From NCBI GenBank assembly GCA_965371245.1, contig CBDUXT010000025.1, forward strand, positions 1-59,429: a DNA stretch of 59,429 nucleotides. The letters run 5' to 3'. Position numbers and translations under genes: made by a program. A model generated the notes under the pieces. That model had not been told where the DNA came from. It did no database searches and worked only from the letters and a program-made list of their open reading frames with translations. Source of the DNA: CBDUXT01 sp965371245 (GTDB lineage: Bacteria; Planctomycetota; Phycisphaerae; UBA1845). This document shows, one piece after another, positions 46,396 through 55,154 of the stretch; the stretch's first letter is position 1; each line of letters begins with the position of its first letter.

Positions 46396-47709
46396 TCAGT
46401 GCGTCTTGGACGCTCGGTCCACGACCAGTACTTCGACTTCGCGCTTAGCGGGCACGAGCGTTAAACCCACGTTCTTCTCGAACGCCTTGCGGAAGGCCTC
46501 GATGTCGCCCTTTGGGTAGGGAAAACAAAGTGAGTAGACCCCGTCCGATTGTTCCGGCAAGTCGCCCAATTCCAAGATCACCGGTTTCTTCACTGTGTAG
46601 GAGAGGCCGCCCGCCAACCGTGACAGAGGACACAGCGTGAAGAAATAGTTCTCGCCGTTCTGCATACGTTCGAGTACCTGCTTGCTCGGCGCCGACAGAT
46701 GCTTCTCAGCGTCGGTGTACACGCCGCCCCAGGAGGGTGGCAGTGTCGGCTCTCGTCCGGGTATCGTCTTGAGCAGATAGACATCCATGACGCGCTTCTC
46801 GCGGACGAGGGATAGCTCGAACGTCGCAGCGATCAGGCGACAGACGGCCTCCCGCATCGCCGGCGTATGCAGGTTCTTCCCCAGGGCGGTGATGTCGTAG
46901 TGGTCATCCAACAACTTGTCCGGGGCGATGATCCGAGCCGAGGAGACCTCGCAAAAGGATGCCAGGTGAGAGAGGAGCGGACGGTCAAAGCTCCAGGAAC
47001 CGCGGCTATCACCGCCGCCTTGACGTTTGGCGCTGCTCTCATCTGACCGGTGAATGACGATGTCGCACAGGTTGCGACCGCCTTTGCCCGTGGTTGTGTC
47101 CCGGACGACCCCCTCCAGCGGGTCTTCGGATGAGCCTTGCGTACTCCCCAGCCCTTCCGAGGAACCATTGGCCAGTACGTCCCTGAGTATCTCAGGCTCG
47201 AGGGCAAGAAAGCGCGGGTCGCTCCACCCCAGCAACGTGCCGTCCTTGCCGACAACCGCCACTGTCGGCCGCCCGCTGATTCCGTAGTTCGTGAACGTTG
47301 CCCCCTCAACGTCGATGCCGACCCAGCCATTGATCGGAGTTTTTTCCAGGAACTTGGTTACGACGGATTCCTCTTCGTCGGTGATGTGGAGGAAGACGAT
47401 GGGGTCTTCTTCGAGCACGGCCTCCAGCTTGTTCATCGCCGGGATGCTTCGCACGCACGGTCCACACCATGTAGCCCAGAACTCCAGCACGACCACCTTG
47501 CCGCGCAGAGAGGGCAAGTCGACTCGCGTCCCGTCCGGGGCCTGCAGAAGCTTGGCGATGTCGATGGCCGGCGCGGGCTCCCCGACTTTCGGCGCCTGCC
47601 TACCCTCGTCGGCCCGGCACGGTGCCGCGATGGCGAGTACCAATGACAAGGCGATGGCGTTCCACGACATGAGGCCACCACTCAACCGTTTGTGCAGTTC
47701 ATGGATCAT
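46396..47709 (-). CDS. TlpA-like thioredoxin fused to DUF3738-like domain
   Basis: A 437-residue exported protein. GGAGG 9 bases before the ATG at 47709 fixes the start. A signal peptide is followed by a redoxin domain with WCGPC at residues 81-85 (FWATWCGPCVRSIPAMNKL). From about residue 220 a second domain has LCDIVIHRS, AMREAVCRLIAATFELSLVREK and VMDVYLLKTIPG, which resembles the TIGR03435/DUF3738 proteins found in Acidobacteria and planctomycetes. The two-domain arrangement suggests a periplasmic thiol-redox protein with a partner-binding or scaffold part. It is convergent with the symporter. Confidence 0.78.
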   Translation of the reverse strand: MIHELHKRLSGGLMSWNAIALSLVLAIAAPCRADEGRQAPKVGEPAPAIDIAKLLQAPDGTRVDLPSLRGKVVVLEFWATWCGPCVRSIPAMNKLEAVLEEDPIVFLHITDEEESVVTKFLEKTPINGWVGIDVEGATFTNYGISGRPTVAVVGKDGTLLGWSDPRFLALEPEILRDVLANGSSEGLGSTQGSSEDPLEGVVRDTTTGKGGRNLCDIVIHRSDESSAKRQGGGDSRGSWSFDRPLLSHLASFCEVSSARIIAPDKLLDDHYDITALGKNLHTPAMREAVCRLIAATFELSLVREKRVMDVYLLKTIPGREPTLPPSWGGVYTDAEKHLSAPSKQVLERMQNGENYFFTLCPLSRLAGGLSYTVKKPVILELGDLPEQSDGVYSLCFPYPKGDIEAFRKAFEKNVGLTLVPAKREVEVLVVDRASKTH

Positions 47710-47861
47710 GTTTGTTGCCTCCAACGATCTTCAAAAGCCCGTGCGTGTCTTTGCCCGGATCGCGACCGATCGCCGACAGCAGCCCGATCAGCCCGATGGA
47801 CCTACAGTGCGCCAAGTATACGCACTCTAGTGCCGTCTCCAAGGAGGTTCTTCCGTTTCTC

Positions 47862-47942
47862 GGGTGGCATGCCCAAGCCGGAGGCGCGGGCATGTATCGA
47901 CGCACCCAGCACATGGCCGCGCTTCGCTTGGCCATGCCACCC
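47862..47942. repeat. Palindromic pair G
   Basis: GGGTGGCATGCCCAAGC (47862-47878) and GCTTGGCCATGCCACCC (47926-47942) are inverted over 17 bp with one mismatch. Immediately right, 47950-47984 (GTCCGCAGGCCGGCG then CGCTCTGACTC) resembles the first hairpin of the S-type repeat. Confidence 0.7.
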
Positions 47943-48070
47943 ACCGCCTGGGAGTCCGCAGGCCGGCGCCCGCCGCTCTGACTCGGTCTACCCGTCCGCC
48001 GTAGGTGTTACGGACCCCGAGCGAGGCGGGCTCGCGGAGGGCCAAAACCAGCCGATCGGACCACCCGTGT

Positions 48071-48165
48071 AGGTCTACACGCCTCGGCCACGGTTGGTTG
48101 CGTTGGGCACGGGCTGGACGTCCCTCTGGGGGCCTGTTTTGGTTCACGGCGGCGTTCCACAACAA
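48071..48165 (+). pseudogene. Decayed copy of the symporter 3' end
   Basis: The sequence keeps an identical 18-bp block (TGGGCACGGGCTGGACGT, 48104-48121, against 46300-46317) and GGCGTTCCACAA (48151 against 46338), with a 9-base difference in spacing, matching the end of the SSS symporter gene 1.8 kb upstream in the same orientation. It has no intact frame and no family signature of its own, so it is a relic of a duplication. It sits in the 595-base gap 47710-48304, which is otherwise filled by palindrome G and the MacA promoter region. Confidence 0.65.
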
Positions 48166-48304
48166 AAAACACCAGGCGAGGTAAACACATCGGTGCGTCC
48201 TACGTCAAATACGTTAGTATGAGTGTGGGCGGGGTCACAACCCGCTCCGCGGCCCGTTGGATCCGCGCGGCTGTCTTTCCGCCCCACATGCAGGGAGTCC
48301 GCAC

Positions 48305-49828
48305 ATGAAAGCAACACTGGTGGTCGCGGCAATCACGCTTGTGGGTGGCACTTCCGCCATCCTGCTCCGCGATTCGCGAGATAGCGGGAACCGGGGCGAC
48401 ATGGCCGAGGCCGCGGTGTTTACCGCTCGGCGGGGAAAGCTGATCGTTACCGTCACGGAAAACGGGACGGTGATGGCCAAGGATTCGACGAAGATCCCTG
48501 TTCAGTCCAAGAACGGCGGGAAAATCGTGTCTCTGGTCGAAGAGGGAAAGCACGTCGAGCAGGACGAGATCCTCTGCACGCTCGAAACGACCGAGCTGGA
48601 GGCCCAGGTCCACAATCTCGAGTTGGACGTCCTCCAGACTCTTGCCAACCTCGACAAGGCGAAGACCGAGCTGGAGATTCAGGTATCCGAGAGCGCCGCG
48701 TCGGAAGAATCACACGCACTGGACCTCGCCATCGCGGAGAAGGAGCTCGAAAAGTACGAATTGGGCGACGGCCCCAAAGAGTTACGCGACCTGACCATCG
48801 CGATCAAGAGCGCTGAATTGGCGCACACCCAGGCCAAGCAGCGCTATGACGACACCAAGCGGTTGCTCGAGCACAACTACTCCACGGCGGCGCAGCTCGC
48901 GCAGGACGAGATTGCCAAGGTGCAAGCCGAGGTAAAGTTGATGGGGGCCAAAGGAAACATCGAGCTGTTCAAGAAGTACACCCGTCCGATGACCATGACG
49001 ACGCGCCAGGCGAACCTCACGGACGCGAAACGCGAGCTGGAGAACTCGGCCAAGCGCGCCAAGTCCGAACTCCGTCAAAAAGAGGTCGCGGTGGAGAGTC
49101 AGGGTCGCCGGCTGACGAACCTGAAGCTCAAGCTTGGGCAGGTAAAGGACGAGATTGAGGCCGCCACGATACGGTCTCCGACTCCCGGCATCGCGATCTA
49201 TGGCGACCCGGCGCAACCGTGGTATCGAACGAATATTCAGCCCGGCGGACAGGTGTACCCCGGCATGCCCCTGTTCACGATCCCCGACCTGCGCGTCATG
49301 CAGGTCCAGGTGAGAATTCACGAGGCGGACATCAACAAGATCAAGGAGGGACAACCGGCGAATGTCACCATGGACACGTACCCGGGAATGCTGCTCAAAG
49401 GACACGTTACCAAGATCGGGTCGGTCACGGCCGGCGCGGCCTACGGCGGGAGCGGTGAAGTCAAGAAGTTCACGGTCGATCTGGTTCTGGATTCGACACA
49501 GGAAAACACGCTCCGACCGGGCATCAGTGCCAAGGTCGAGATCTTTGTGGACCAGCGCGACGATGTATTGTCTATCCCCCTGCAGAGTATCTTCGTGGAG
49601 GAGGGGCGGCACTTCTGCCGCGTCCAGCGCGAGGACGGCTCGGTGTCCAGAAAAACGGTGAAGGTGGGCCTGCGGAACGATTCCTATGTCGAGATCGTCG
49701 CCGGGTTGACCGAGGGCGACGTGGTTCTGCTATACAACCCCGCACTACGAGACGCCGCCGATCCCCACCCCTCAATGCCGGAGCCCGGTATGGCGACCGC
49801 TTCCGCCGACACGCCGCCGGGAGGGTAG
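48305..49828 (+). CDS. Periplasmic adaptor subunit of MacA/HlyD-type efflux pump
   Basis: A 507-residue membrane-fusion protein that joins an inner-membrane transporter to the outer membrane. The ATG at 48305 follows AGGGAG. An N-terminal anchor (MKATLVVAAITLVGG), a lipoyl-like half (GGKIVSLVEEGKHVEQDEIL), a long coiled-coil hairpin (about residues 100-260), a second lipoyl half (ATIRSPTPGIAIYG and IQPGGQVYPGMPLF) and beta-barrel part (QVQVRIHEADINKIKEGQPA) follow in order. It is followed by an ABC ATPase and a permease. The coiled coil is longer than in MacA. Confidence 0.88.
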   Translation: MKATLVVAAITLVGGTSAILLRDSRDSGNRGDMAEAAVFTARRGKLIVTVTENGTVMAKDSTKIPVQSKNGGKIVSLVEEGKHVEQDEILCTLETTELEAQVHNLELDVLQTLANLDKAKTELEIQVSESAASEESHALDLAIAEKELEKYELGDGPKELRDLTIAIKSAELAHTQAKQRYDDTKRLLEHNYSTAAQLAQDEIAKVQAEVKLMGAKGNIELFKKYTRPMTMTTRQANLTDAKRELENSAKRAKSELRQKEVAVESQGRRLTNLKLKLGQVKDEIEAATIRSPTPGIAIYGDPAQPWYRTNIQPGGQVYPGMPLFTIPDLRVMQVQVRIHEADINKIKEGQPANVTMDTYPGMLLKGHVTKIGSVTAGAAYGGSGEVKKFTVDLVLDSTQENTLRPGISAKVEIFVDQRDDVLSIPLQSIFVEEGRHFCRVQREDGSVSRKTVKVGLRNDSYVEIVAGLTEGDVVLLYNPALRDAADPHPSMPEPGMATASADTPPGG

Positions 49829-49979
49829 CCAAGTCAGTGTTAGACGGCCATGCCGACAGCGGCCGACAGGGGTCGCACACGGCCGCGCCGGCGAATTCCA
49901 GTGCCCGCTGGACGTACAAAGACGCGTCGGGTCGGAGGTTTTGAGTAGACACGCACCTGGCACAGGCCAATCGGTGAAC

Positions 49980-50684
49980 ATGACAAGCGCGGCACCGGTT
50001 CTTCAGGCTTCGAGAATCTACAAGATCTACGGAACGCCCGCGAAACCGCTGACCGTGCTTCGCGATGTGGACCTCCGCATCACCGAGGGCGAGATGGTCG
50101 CCATCGTCGGTCCGTCTGGATCGGGCAAGTCGACGCTCTTGAACATCCTCGGCTGCCTGGATCGGCCGACGCGCGGCTCCTACGAAATCCTCGGCGAAGA
50201 CGTCGCCCAACTCGACGATCGCCAGCTCTCGCGGATTCGCAAGACGCGTATCGGCTTTGTCTTTCAGTCGTTTCAACTCATCTCCCACCTGACCGTACTC
50301 GAGAACGTCGAGCTGCCGCTGTTCTATTCCAGGGTGCCGCGTCGGGAAAGGCATCTCCGCTGCCGGGAACTGATCGACCGAGTGGGGCTCGGCGATCGGT
50401 CCGACCACTTGCCGAGCGAACTGTCCGGCGGGGAATGCCAGCGGACGGCCATCGCCCGGGCGCTGGCGAACGCGCCGGCCATCCTGCTCGCAGACGAACC
50501 GACCGGGAACCTCGACTCGGCCACCTCGGCGGAGATCATGGCGCTCGTCCTGGAACTCAACCGCGGGGGACGAACCATCCTGTTGATCACGCACGATGAA
50601 GAGGTCGCCCGTCATGCCCCACGGCGCATCACACTATGCGACGGTCGCATCGTGCAGGACACGGTAGCGGAGCACCCGGTCTGA
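49980..50684 (+). CDS. ABC transporter ATP-binding protein (MacB/LolD type)
   Basis: A 234-residue ATPase. Walker A is GPSGSGKST (residues 44-52), the Q-loop is FVFQSFQLI, the signature is LSGGECQRTAIARAL (with C in place of the usual Q in LSGGQQQR-type), Walker B ends ILLADEPTGNLD and the switch His is ITHDEEVARHA. It lies immediately upstream of the FtsX-like permease and overlaps it by TGATG, so the two halves of MacB are separate but coupled here. The ATG at 49980 is preferred over 49941. Confidence 0.93.
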   Translation: MTSAAPVLQASRIYKIYGTPAKPLTVLRDVDLRITEGEMVAIVGPSGSGKSTLLNILGCLDRPTRGSYEILGEDVAQLDDRQLSRIRKTRIGFVFQSFQLISHLTVLENVELPLFYSRVPRRERHLRCRELIDRVGLGDRSDHLPSELSGGECQRTAIARALANAPAILLADEPTGNLDSATSAEIMALVLELNRGGRTILLITHDEEVARHAPRRITLCDGRIVQDTVAEHPV

Positions 50685-51958
50685 TGTTCGTGCTGGAACT
50701 CATTGCAGAGGCGCTGCGCAACTTACGACGGCACAAGCTGCGGAGTTTCCTTACGACGCTGGGGATCGTCTTCGGTGTCGCGTCGGTCATGTCGATGGTG
50801 GCTGTCGGCGAGGGTGCCCGCCGAACCATTCTCAAACGCATTCAGGAACTCGGTACGCGAAACATCATCATCAACTCGCGCAAGCCGCCGGAAGGGGAGG
50901 ATGCGAAAGAGGCGAGGGAAACCTCCAGGACGCTCGAGTACGGCCTGTCGTTTCGCGATGCCCGGCAGATCGAGACGACGCTTCCCATGGTCGAGCAGGT
51001 TCTTACCGTCCACGACGTCGAGAAATGGATCTGGTTCGGCAGCCGCCGGATGGCCGCCAAGGTACGCGGCGTGACCCCGGCCTACTTCCAACGCCTCCGA
51101 CTTGAGCCATACGTCGGGCGCATTCTCACTGACCTGGACGATCAGGACCAACGCCGCGTCTGCGTCATCCGCGCCGGACTTCTTCGCGACGCCAGGTATG
51201 TGGGCGACCCGATGAAACTGGATCTCAAGGTCGGCACGGACTATTTCCGCGTGGTCGGCGTGCTTCCTGATTTCGAGTTCCAAAGCCCCAACCAGGTCGT
51301 TCTGGGCATCGACGAGTCGGCCAAAGAGGTCTATGTCCCTTTCGGCACCGTGCTCGGGCGGTTCGGCGTCGCCAGCCGCGTGCGACGAGCGGGAAGTTGG
51401 GAGAGTACGCGCGTGGAATTGCATCAGATCGTGGTCTCCATCCGGCGCGAGCAGGATGTCCTGTCGGCCGCACGCGGCATCGCGACCATTCTTGCTACGT
51501 TCCACAAGAAAGCAGACTACGAGATCATTGTGCCGCTCGAGCTGTTGGAATCGCAGCGGCGGACGCAGCGCGTCTTCAACATCGTGCTTCCGGTCATCGC
51601 CGGCATTTCTCTCTTGGTCGGCGGTATCGGCATCATGAACATCATGCTCGCCAGCATCACCGAACGGACGCGGGAGATCGGCGTGCGCCGCGCGATCGGT
51701 GCGTCGGCGCGCGACATCACCACGCAGTTTCTCATCGAAACCGTCACGCTGTCAGCCGCCGGCGGTGTGCTGGGCATGCTGCTTGGGCTGATCGGTGTGT
51801 CGGTGTTGGAGTCGGCCACGTCGTGGAGCGCCGCTGTCACGCCCTGGTCACTGGCGCTATCCATGGGAGTCTCATGCCTGACCGGCGTCGTGTTCGGAAT
51901 CTACCCCGCCCGCCGCGCCGCGGCGATGGACCCCATTCAAGCACTGCGGCAGTCCTGA
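50684..51958 (+). CDS. MacB/FtsX-type ABC permease
   Basis: A 424-residue permease. The N-terminus (ALRNLRRHKLRSFLTTLGIVFGVASV) is the typical MacB-FtsX transmembrane start, a periplasmic domain of about 230 residues follows, and three C-terminal membrane segments end in MTERTREIGVRRA-like SITERTREIGVRRAIGA and PARRAAAMDPIQALRQS. With the adaptor and ATPase it makes a MacAB-like tripartite exporter, for a peptide, lipid or toxic compound. Its ATG overlaps the ATPase stop as TGATG. No outer-membrane TolC gene is nearby. Confidence 0.93.
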   Translation: MFVLELIAEALRNLRRHKLRSFLTTLGIVFGVASVMSMVAVGEGARRTILKRIQELGTRNIIINSRKPPEGEDAKEARETSRTLEYGLSFRDARQIETTLPMVEQVLTVHDVEKWIWFGSRRMAAKVRGVTPAYFQRLRLEPYVGRILTDLDDQDQRRVCVIRAGLLRDARYVGDPMKLDLKVGTDYFRVVGVLPDFEFQSPNQVVLGIDESAKEVYVPFGTVLGRFGVASRVRRAGSWESTRVELHQIVVSIRREQDVLSAARGIATILATFHKKADYEIIVPLELLESQRRTQRVFNIVLPVIAGISLLVGGIGIMNIMLASITERTREIGVRRAIGASARDITTQFLIETVTLSAAGGVLGMLLGLIGVSVLESATSWSAAVTPWSLALSMGVSCLTGVVFGIYPARRAAAMDPIQALRQS

Positions 51959-52014
51959 TGATTCTTGTGTGGGGCTTGCTTGAGTGCTGCGTCCCGTATC
52001 AATCGATGCGTTAT

Positions 52015-52091
52015 CCGAGCCGCGACCGTCAGGGAGCGGACATACGAACGTCGGTCTTGCCGCGGAAATTCGCTCCCTCACGGTCGCGGCG
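52015..52091. repeat. Palindromic pair E, copy E1
   Basis: Left arm 52015-52039 (CCGAGCCGCGACCG then GGGAGCG) and right arm 52071-52091 (CGCTCCCTCACGGTCGCGGCG) are inverted. It lies directly upstream of the IS4-type remnant. Copy E2 at 59.35 kb shares the arms. Confidence 0.8.
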
Positions 52092-52173
52092 ATTCTGACG
52101 ATCGGGCGTTTCTGTGAACCATCCAGCGAGTTGCACATCGCGGACACCTGGTATCGCCGCACGGCTTTGGCAG

Positions 52174-52578
52174 AGAATCCGACCGATCTGGCATCAGAAG
52201 AAAGACCGTGTCCTCGGCCACATTCTGGTGTGCTTCCTGGGTTACGTCCTGTGGAAGGCCTTGGCCCAGTGGATGTGTCGGGCCGGGCTCGGCGACGCTC
52301 CGCGGACCTTGTTGGAGGAGTTCGCCAAGATAAAAAGCGGCGATGTGGTCCTGCCGGCCCAGATGGCCGACGGCAGTCGGCGTACGATCCACTTGCGTTG
52401 CGTGACGACGCCCGACGAGGCTCAGAAGGTGTTGCTCAACCGCCTCGGATTGACGCTACCCCAACGCCTCCGGCAAATCGAAGAGGTCGCACAAATGTGG
52501 TCACGACTTCTGCCCGAAAACAGCCCTGACGCCACCACCAGGCCCGTTCAAACTCCACAACTGTTCAACTTGGGTTAG
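52174..52578 (+). pseudogene. IS4-superfamily (IS1634-like) transposase C-terminal remnant
   Basis: The frame reads IRPIWHQKKDRVLGHILVC, FLGYVLWKALAQW, GLGDAPRTLLEEF, KSGDVVLPA, HLRCVTTPDEAQ and LLNRLGLTLP, the characteristic C-terminal end of IS1634/IS4-type transposases. The upstream catalytic DDE part is missing and no start fits, so it is a truncated pseudogene. It follows palindrome E1 and precedes 52579-52792, where no gene is seen. It may be a relic source of the transposase functions needed for nearby non-autonomous repeats. Confidence 0.75.
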
Positions 52579-52792
52579 CGTAAACCTTTGAGCCGTGCCA
52601 CCAGAAACCAAAAGCTCTAAGTAAACGCTTCGTTGCGGATAATTCCGGCTGGCCGAGCGCACCCGAACAGAACCCGTCGTACGGGCTGGAGAGGTGCGTC
52701 GGGCACGGAAGCGCCGAGATCGCGCCGGGGGGTGTGCAGACCGCGTCCGCGAGGGCTGGCCGCTGGCTCTGGAAGCTGACAACGGCGACCGC

Positions 52793-53239
52793 CTAAGCGA
52801 TCTTCTTCCCGCACTCCGAACACCGCCCGGTGACGTTCCCGGTGAGATCGTACCCGCACTTTCCGCACAAGCCGTCTCGACGCCGCCGCCGTTTCAGCAC
52901 CCGGCCGCGAACAAGCACGAACGCCGGGTACGACCCGAAGAGCACCGCGAGCAACCAGGCCGCAACGCGCAGGACCAGCACTTCCTGTCTGCCCGTGTTC
53001 ATACGCCCGAACTCCCAGCCAGAGAACGCTGCTTTTTCCACGCTCATCGGCGTCGAGACTCTCCTAAGGTCTCGCTGAACGCTGACGCACAGGTACCCGT
53101 CGGTGAGCCCAAGCTGATAGCGCGGAAAGCTTGGCAGTGTCGGGTATGGGTCGTACGCCGTCTCCGGCCGGATGATTCCTAGCGCCGCCATGCCCAAGGC
53201 CACGACGGTACACACTGCGATCACGGCCTTACGGATCAT
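52793..53239 (-). CDS. Small membrane protein with C-terminal CGYDLTGN zinc ribbon
   Basis: A 148-residue protein of planctomycete type. It opens with a hydrophobic segment (AVIAVCTVVALGMAALGII), has a second one (VLRVAAWLLAVLFGSYPAFVLV) and ends in the Cys-rich GLCGKCGYDLTGNVTGRCSECG. The four cysteines could bind one zinc. The ATG at 53239 follows AAGG. I recognise the C-terminus as recurring in Planctomycetota, with unknown function. It is downstream of a 67-codon frame on the same strand. Confidence 0.75.
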   Translation of the reverse strand: MIRKAVIAVCTVVALGMAALGIIRPETAYDPYPTLPSFPRYQLGLTDGYLCVSVQRDLRRVSTPMSVEKAAFSGWEFGRMNTGRQEVLVLRVAAWLLAVLFGSYPAFVLVRGRVLKRRRRRDGLCGKCGYDLTGNVTGRCSECGKKIA

Positions 53240-53249
53240 TCGGTTTACC

Positions 53250-53453
53250 TTACAGTTCCACGTCGTCGGTGATGCCCGGCCAAACGGCGACGCGGTGCGC
53301 CGGGAACTGAATGACGCCCAGGCTGCCCCCGTGGTAGGCGAGTCGGACGCGCAAGAACTGCGCGAAACGCTTGTCGGTTGGGTAGCGGGTACCGGCATTG
53401 CCACGGAAGCGAGGATGTAGGAGGGCGCCCGCCATTTTGTTTGGAATGTTCAT
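53250..53453 (-). CDS. Small hypothetical frame upstream of zinc-ribbon gene
   Basis: A 67-residue reading (start MNIPNKMAGALLHP, end FPAHRVAVWPGITDDVEL) ends 10 bases before the next gene, as operon members do, and its C-terminal half looks protein-like. The ribosome site is weak and it matches no family I recognise; it might be a truncated relic. Confidence 0.3.
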   Translation of the reverse strand: MNIPNKMAGALLHPRFRGNAGTRYPTDKRFAQFLRVRLAYHGGSLGVIQFPAHRVAVWPGITDDVEL

Positions 53454-53684
53454 TGAATTTCCGGCCTACCACCGACCGGTGGGGTACACTTGGTCACAGC
53501 ATTATCGCGTCGGCGGCGGAACTGAAAAACCTTTCTGCTGCGGCCACTTGCGGAGCGCAGCCTGGCCCGAAATTCCCCGCCGCCGACGCCTTCATTACTC
53601 CCAGACGCATCGCATCCTATCCGCCAACCTACTGACGACGGCGAACGCGCCGATGCCAAGCGTTGCCCAGTGATCTCTTGCGCC

Positions 53685-53894
53685 TCAATTCCGGTGCATC
53701 GCCTCGTACCGCTTGAACACCAGCCGCGGCCTCGCGTCCGTCGCCGCAAGTCGAGCCTTCTCGTCAGCGTTCGTGCTTGCGAACGTCTCGTCCATCAGCC
53801 AGGCGATCACATTCTCAAGGAACAGGAAGTACGCCGGCAGCTTGCCGGGATCGGCTCCGAGGGTGTCGATCAGGGCTTCGAGCGCGGATGAGGT
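53685..53894 (-). pseudogene. In-frame continuation past a TGA (gene fragment)
   Basis: The 69 codons after the TGA at 53895-53897, in the same frame, read coherently (SALEALIDTLGADPG, LPAYFLFLENVIAWLMDE, TFASTNADEKARL, RPRLVFKRYEAMHRN) and stop at TGA 53685-53687. No ATG is available near the beginning. It is either the tail of an older, longer gene cut by a premature stop or a separate fragment. Confidence 0.4.
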
Positions 53895-55037
53895 TCATGG
53901 GCTGTGTTCCATGACGACGCTCGCTTCGTATCCTCTTTGGCGGATGCATTCGATCAATTGCTCAGGGCTTACCGTGCCAGGTGGATCGACGACCACACAT
54001 GCTCGCTTGGCGTCAGCGTCCACCTCGACGCGTTCGACACCGTCGAGGAAAAGCACGCCCCCCGCAAGAGTGAATGGACAATCGGGACAACTCATCCCGG
54101 CCACGTCGAGCACAACCACGCCAGGTTTCGTCTCCATGCAAGTCGCTGTTGCAGGCCGTGCCGGGCGGCCCTCGGCCCGATACATCATCGCACCGCCTTC
54201 ACCGGCGCTCTTGGACAGGACCAGATATCGCCAACCCGCCCGCGAACATTGGCCGATCGATCCGGAAGCCGTGCAGCGGCCACATGCGCCTGTGCCTCCT
54301 TCTTGGCCTCCGGTTTTAGCGTGACGCGCACGGGCAATGCTCACATTGGCGCGCCTGTTTGCCTCGGTAAGCTGCCTGCCGGTTGGCGGCGAGTCGATCG
54401 AAGGTTGCATGCCCAGTTCAACCATGGCCTGATACAACGCGGTTGAGAGGGCGAGTCCCGAGCGCCTGTGAGCCTGGTCCGCCACGTCAGAGCCGAGTTG
54501 GTGCATCCATTGAGTTGGCCTCGGCGGGTCGCGATCGCTCCACGTGCTTCCCCGAGCATAGAACAGATAAATATCCCAAGCCGGCGGACTCTTGAGCAAT
54601 CCTGTTGCAAAAGCCTGCCCGATGAGTCGATGTGGATCGTGAAACTGGGCCACGCGCGGGTCGTCAAAGATCGTCGCAGCTCGACCAGCCGCGTCCGCAC
54701 CGTCACTGGGCGAGATGCCGATCCAGACGACACCGACGGCAATCTCCGCTTCTGCAAACGCCTTGAGTAGAGCTTCGTTGACGGCCACGGCCCCAGCGAT
54801 ACACGCCCCACACGTGGGCGACAGGATTGCTAGGAAGCGCGGTTTCTCACGCTGAGTATTGAACCACTCATTCAGTGGGTCCAGCGAATCACCCAACGAG
54901 ACGACACGCTGTGGCGCGGGCAAGACCGGCATTGCTGTGCTACGCGGTGTCCGAGGTGCCATAGCACAGCCAACGGGCGAGACACTCCAAGCAATCACCG
55001 TAACGAACAGACCGTTGCAAATGTAGCGTGCGACCAT
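53895..55037 (-). CDS. Thioredoxin-like lipoprotein with C-terminal HMA metal-binding domain
   Basis: A 380-residue protein. The ATG at 55037 follows TAGGAGA. A signal segment with a lipobox-like SPVGC is followed by a thioredoxin-like region with C76-x-x-C79 in SPTCGACIAG, and the C-terminus is a heavy-metal-associated domain with C317-x-x-C320 (GMSCPDC) and the usual GVERVEVDADAKRACV strand. The middle (about residues 225-300) is low-complexity and unlike either domain, so a frameshift or fusion of two genes cannot be excluded. A role in metal handling or thiol redox is inferred. Confidence 0.6.
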   Translation of the reverse strand: MVARYICNGLFVTVIAWSVSPVGCAMAPRTPRSTAMPVLPAPQRVVSLGDSLDPLNEWFNTQREKPRFLAILSPTCGACIAGAVAVNEALLKAFAEAEIAVGVVWIGISPSDGADAAGRAATIFDDPRVAQFHDPHRLIGQAFATGLLKSPPAWDIYLFYARGSTWSDRDPPRPTQWMHQLGSDVADQAHRRSGLALSTALYQAMVELGMQPSIDSPPTGRQLTEANRRANVSIARARHAKTGGQEGGTGACGRCTASGSIGQCSRAGWRYLVLSKSAGEGGAMMYRAEGRPARPATATCMETKPGVVVLDVAGMSCPDCPFTLAGGVLFLDGVERVEVDADAKRACVVVDPPGTVSPEQLIECIRQRGYEASVVMEHSP

Positions 55038-55154
55038 GATGTTTCTCCTAGGCGACGCCCTTCACACGTGCAAATCTCAGCCGGCACCTTGCCATCACTT
55101 CCCCGCCGCGTCCAGGATCGCTTCCGAACAGTCGATACACGCCTCGCCGTCGCC

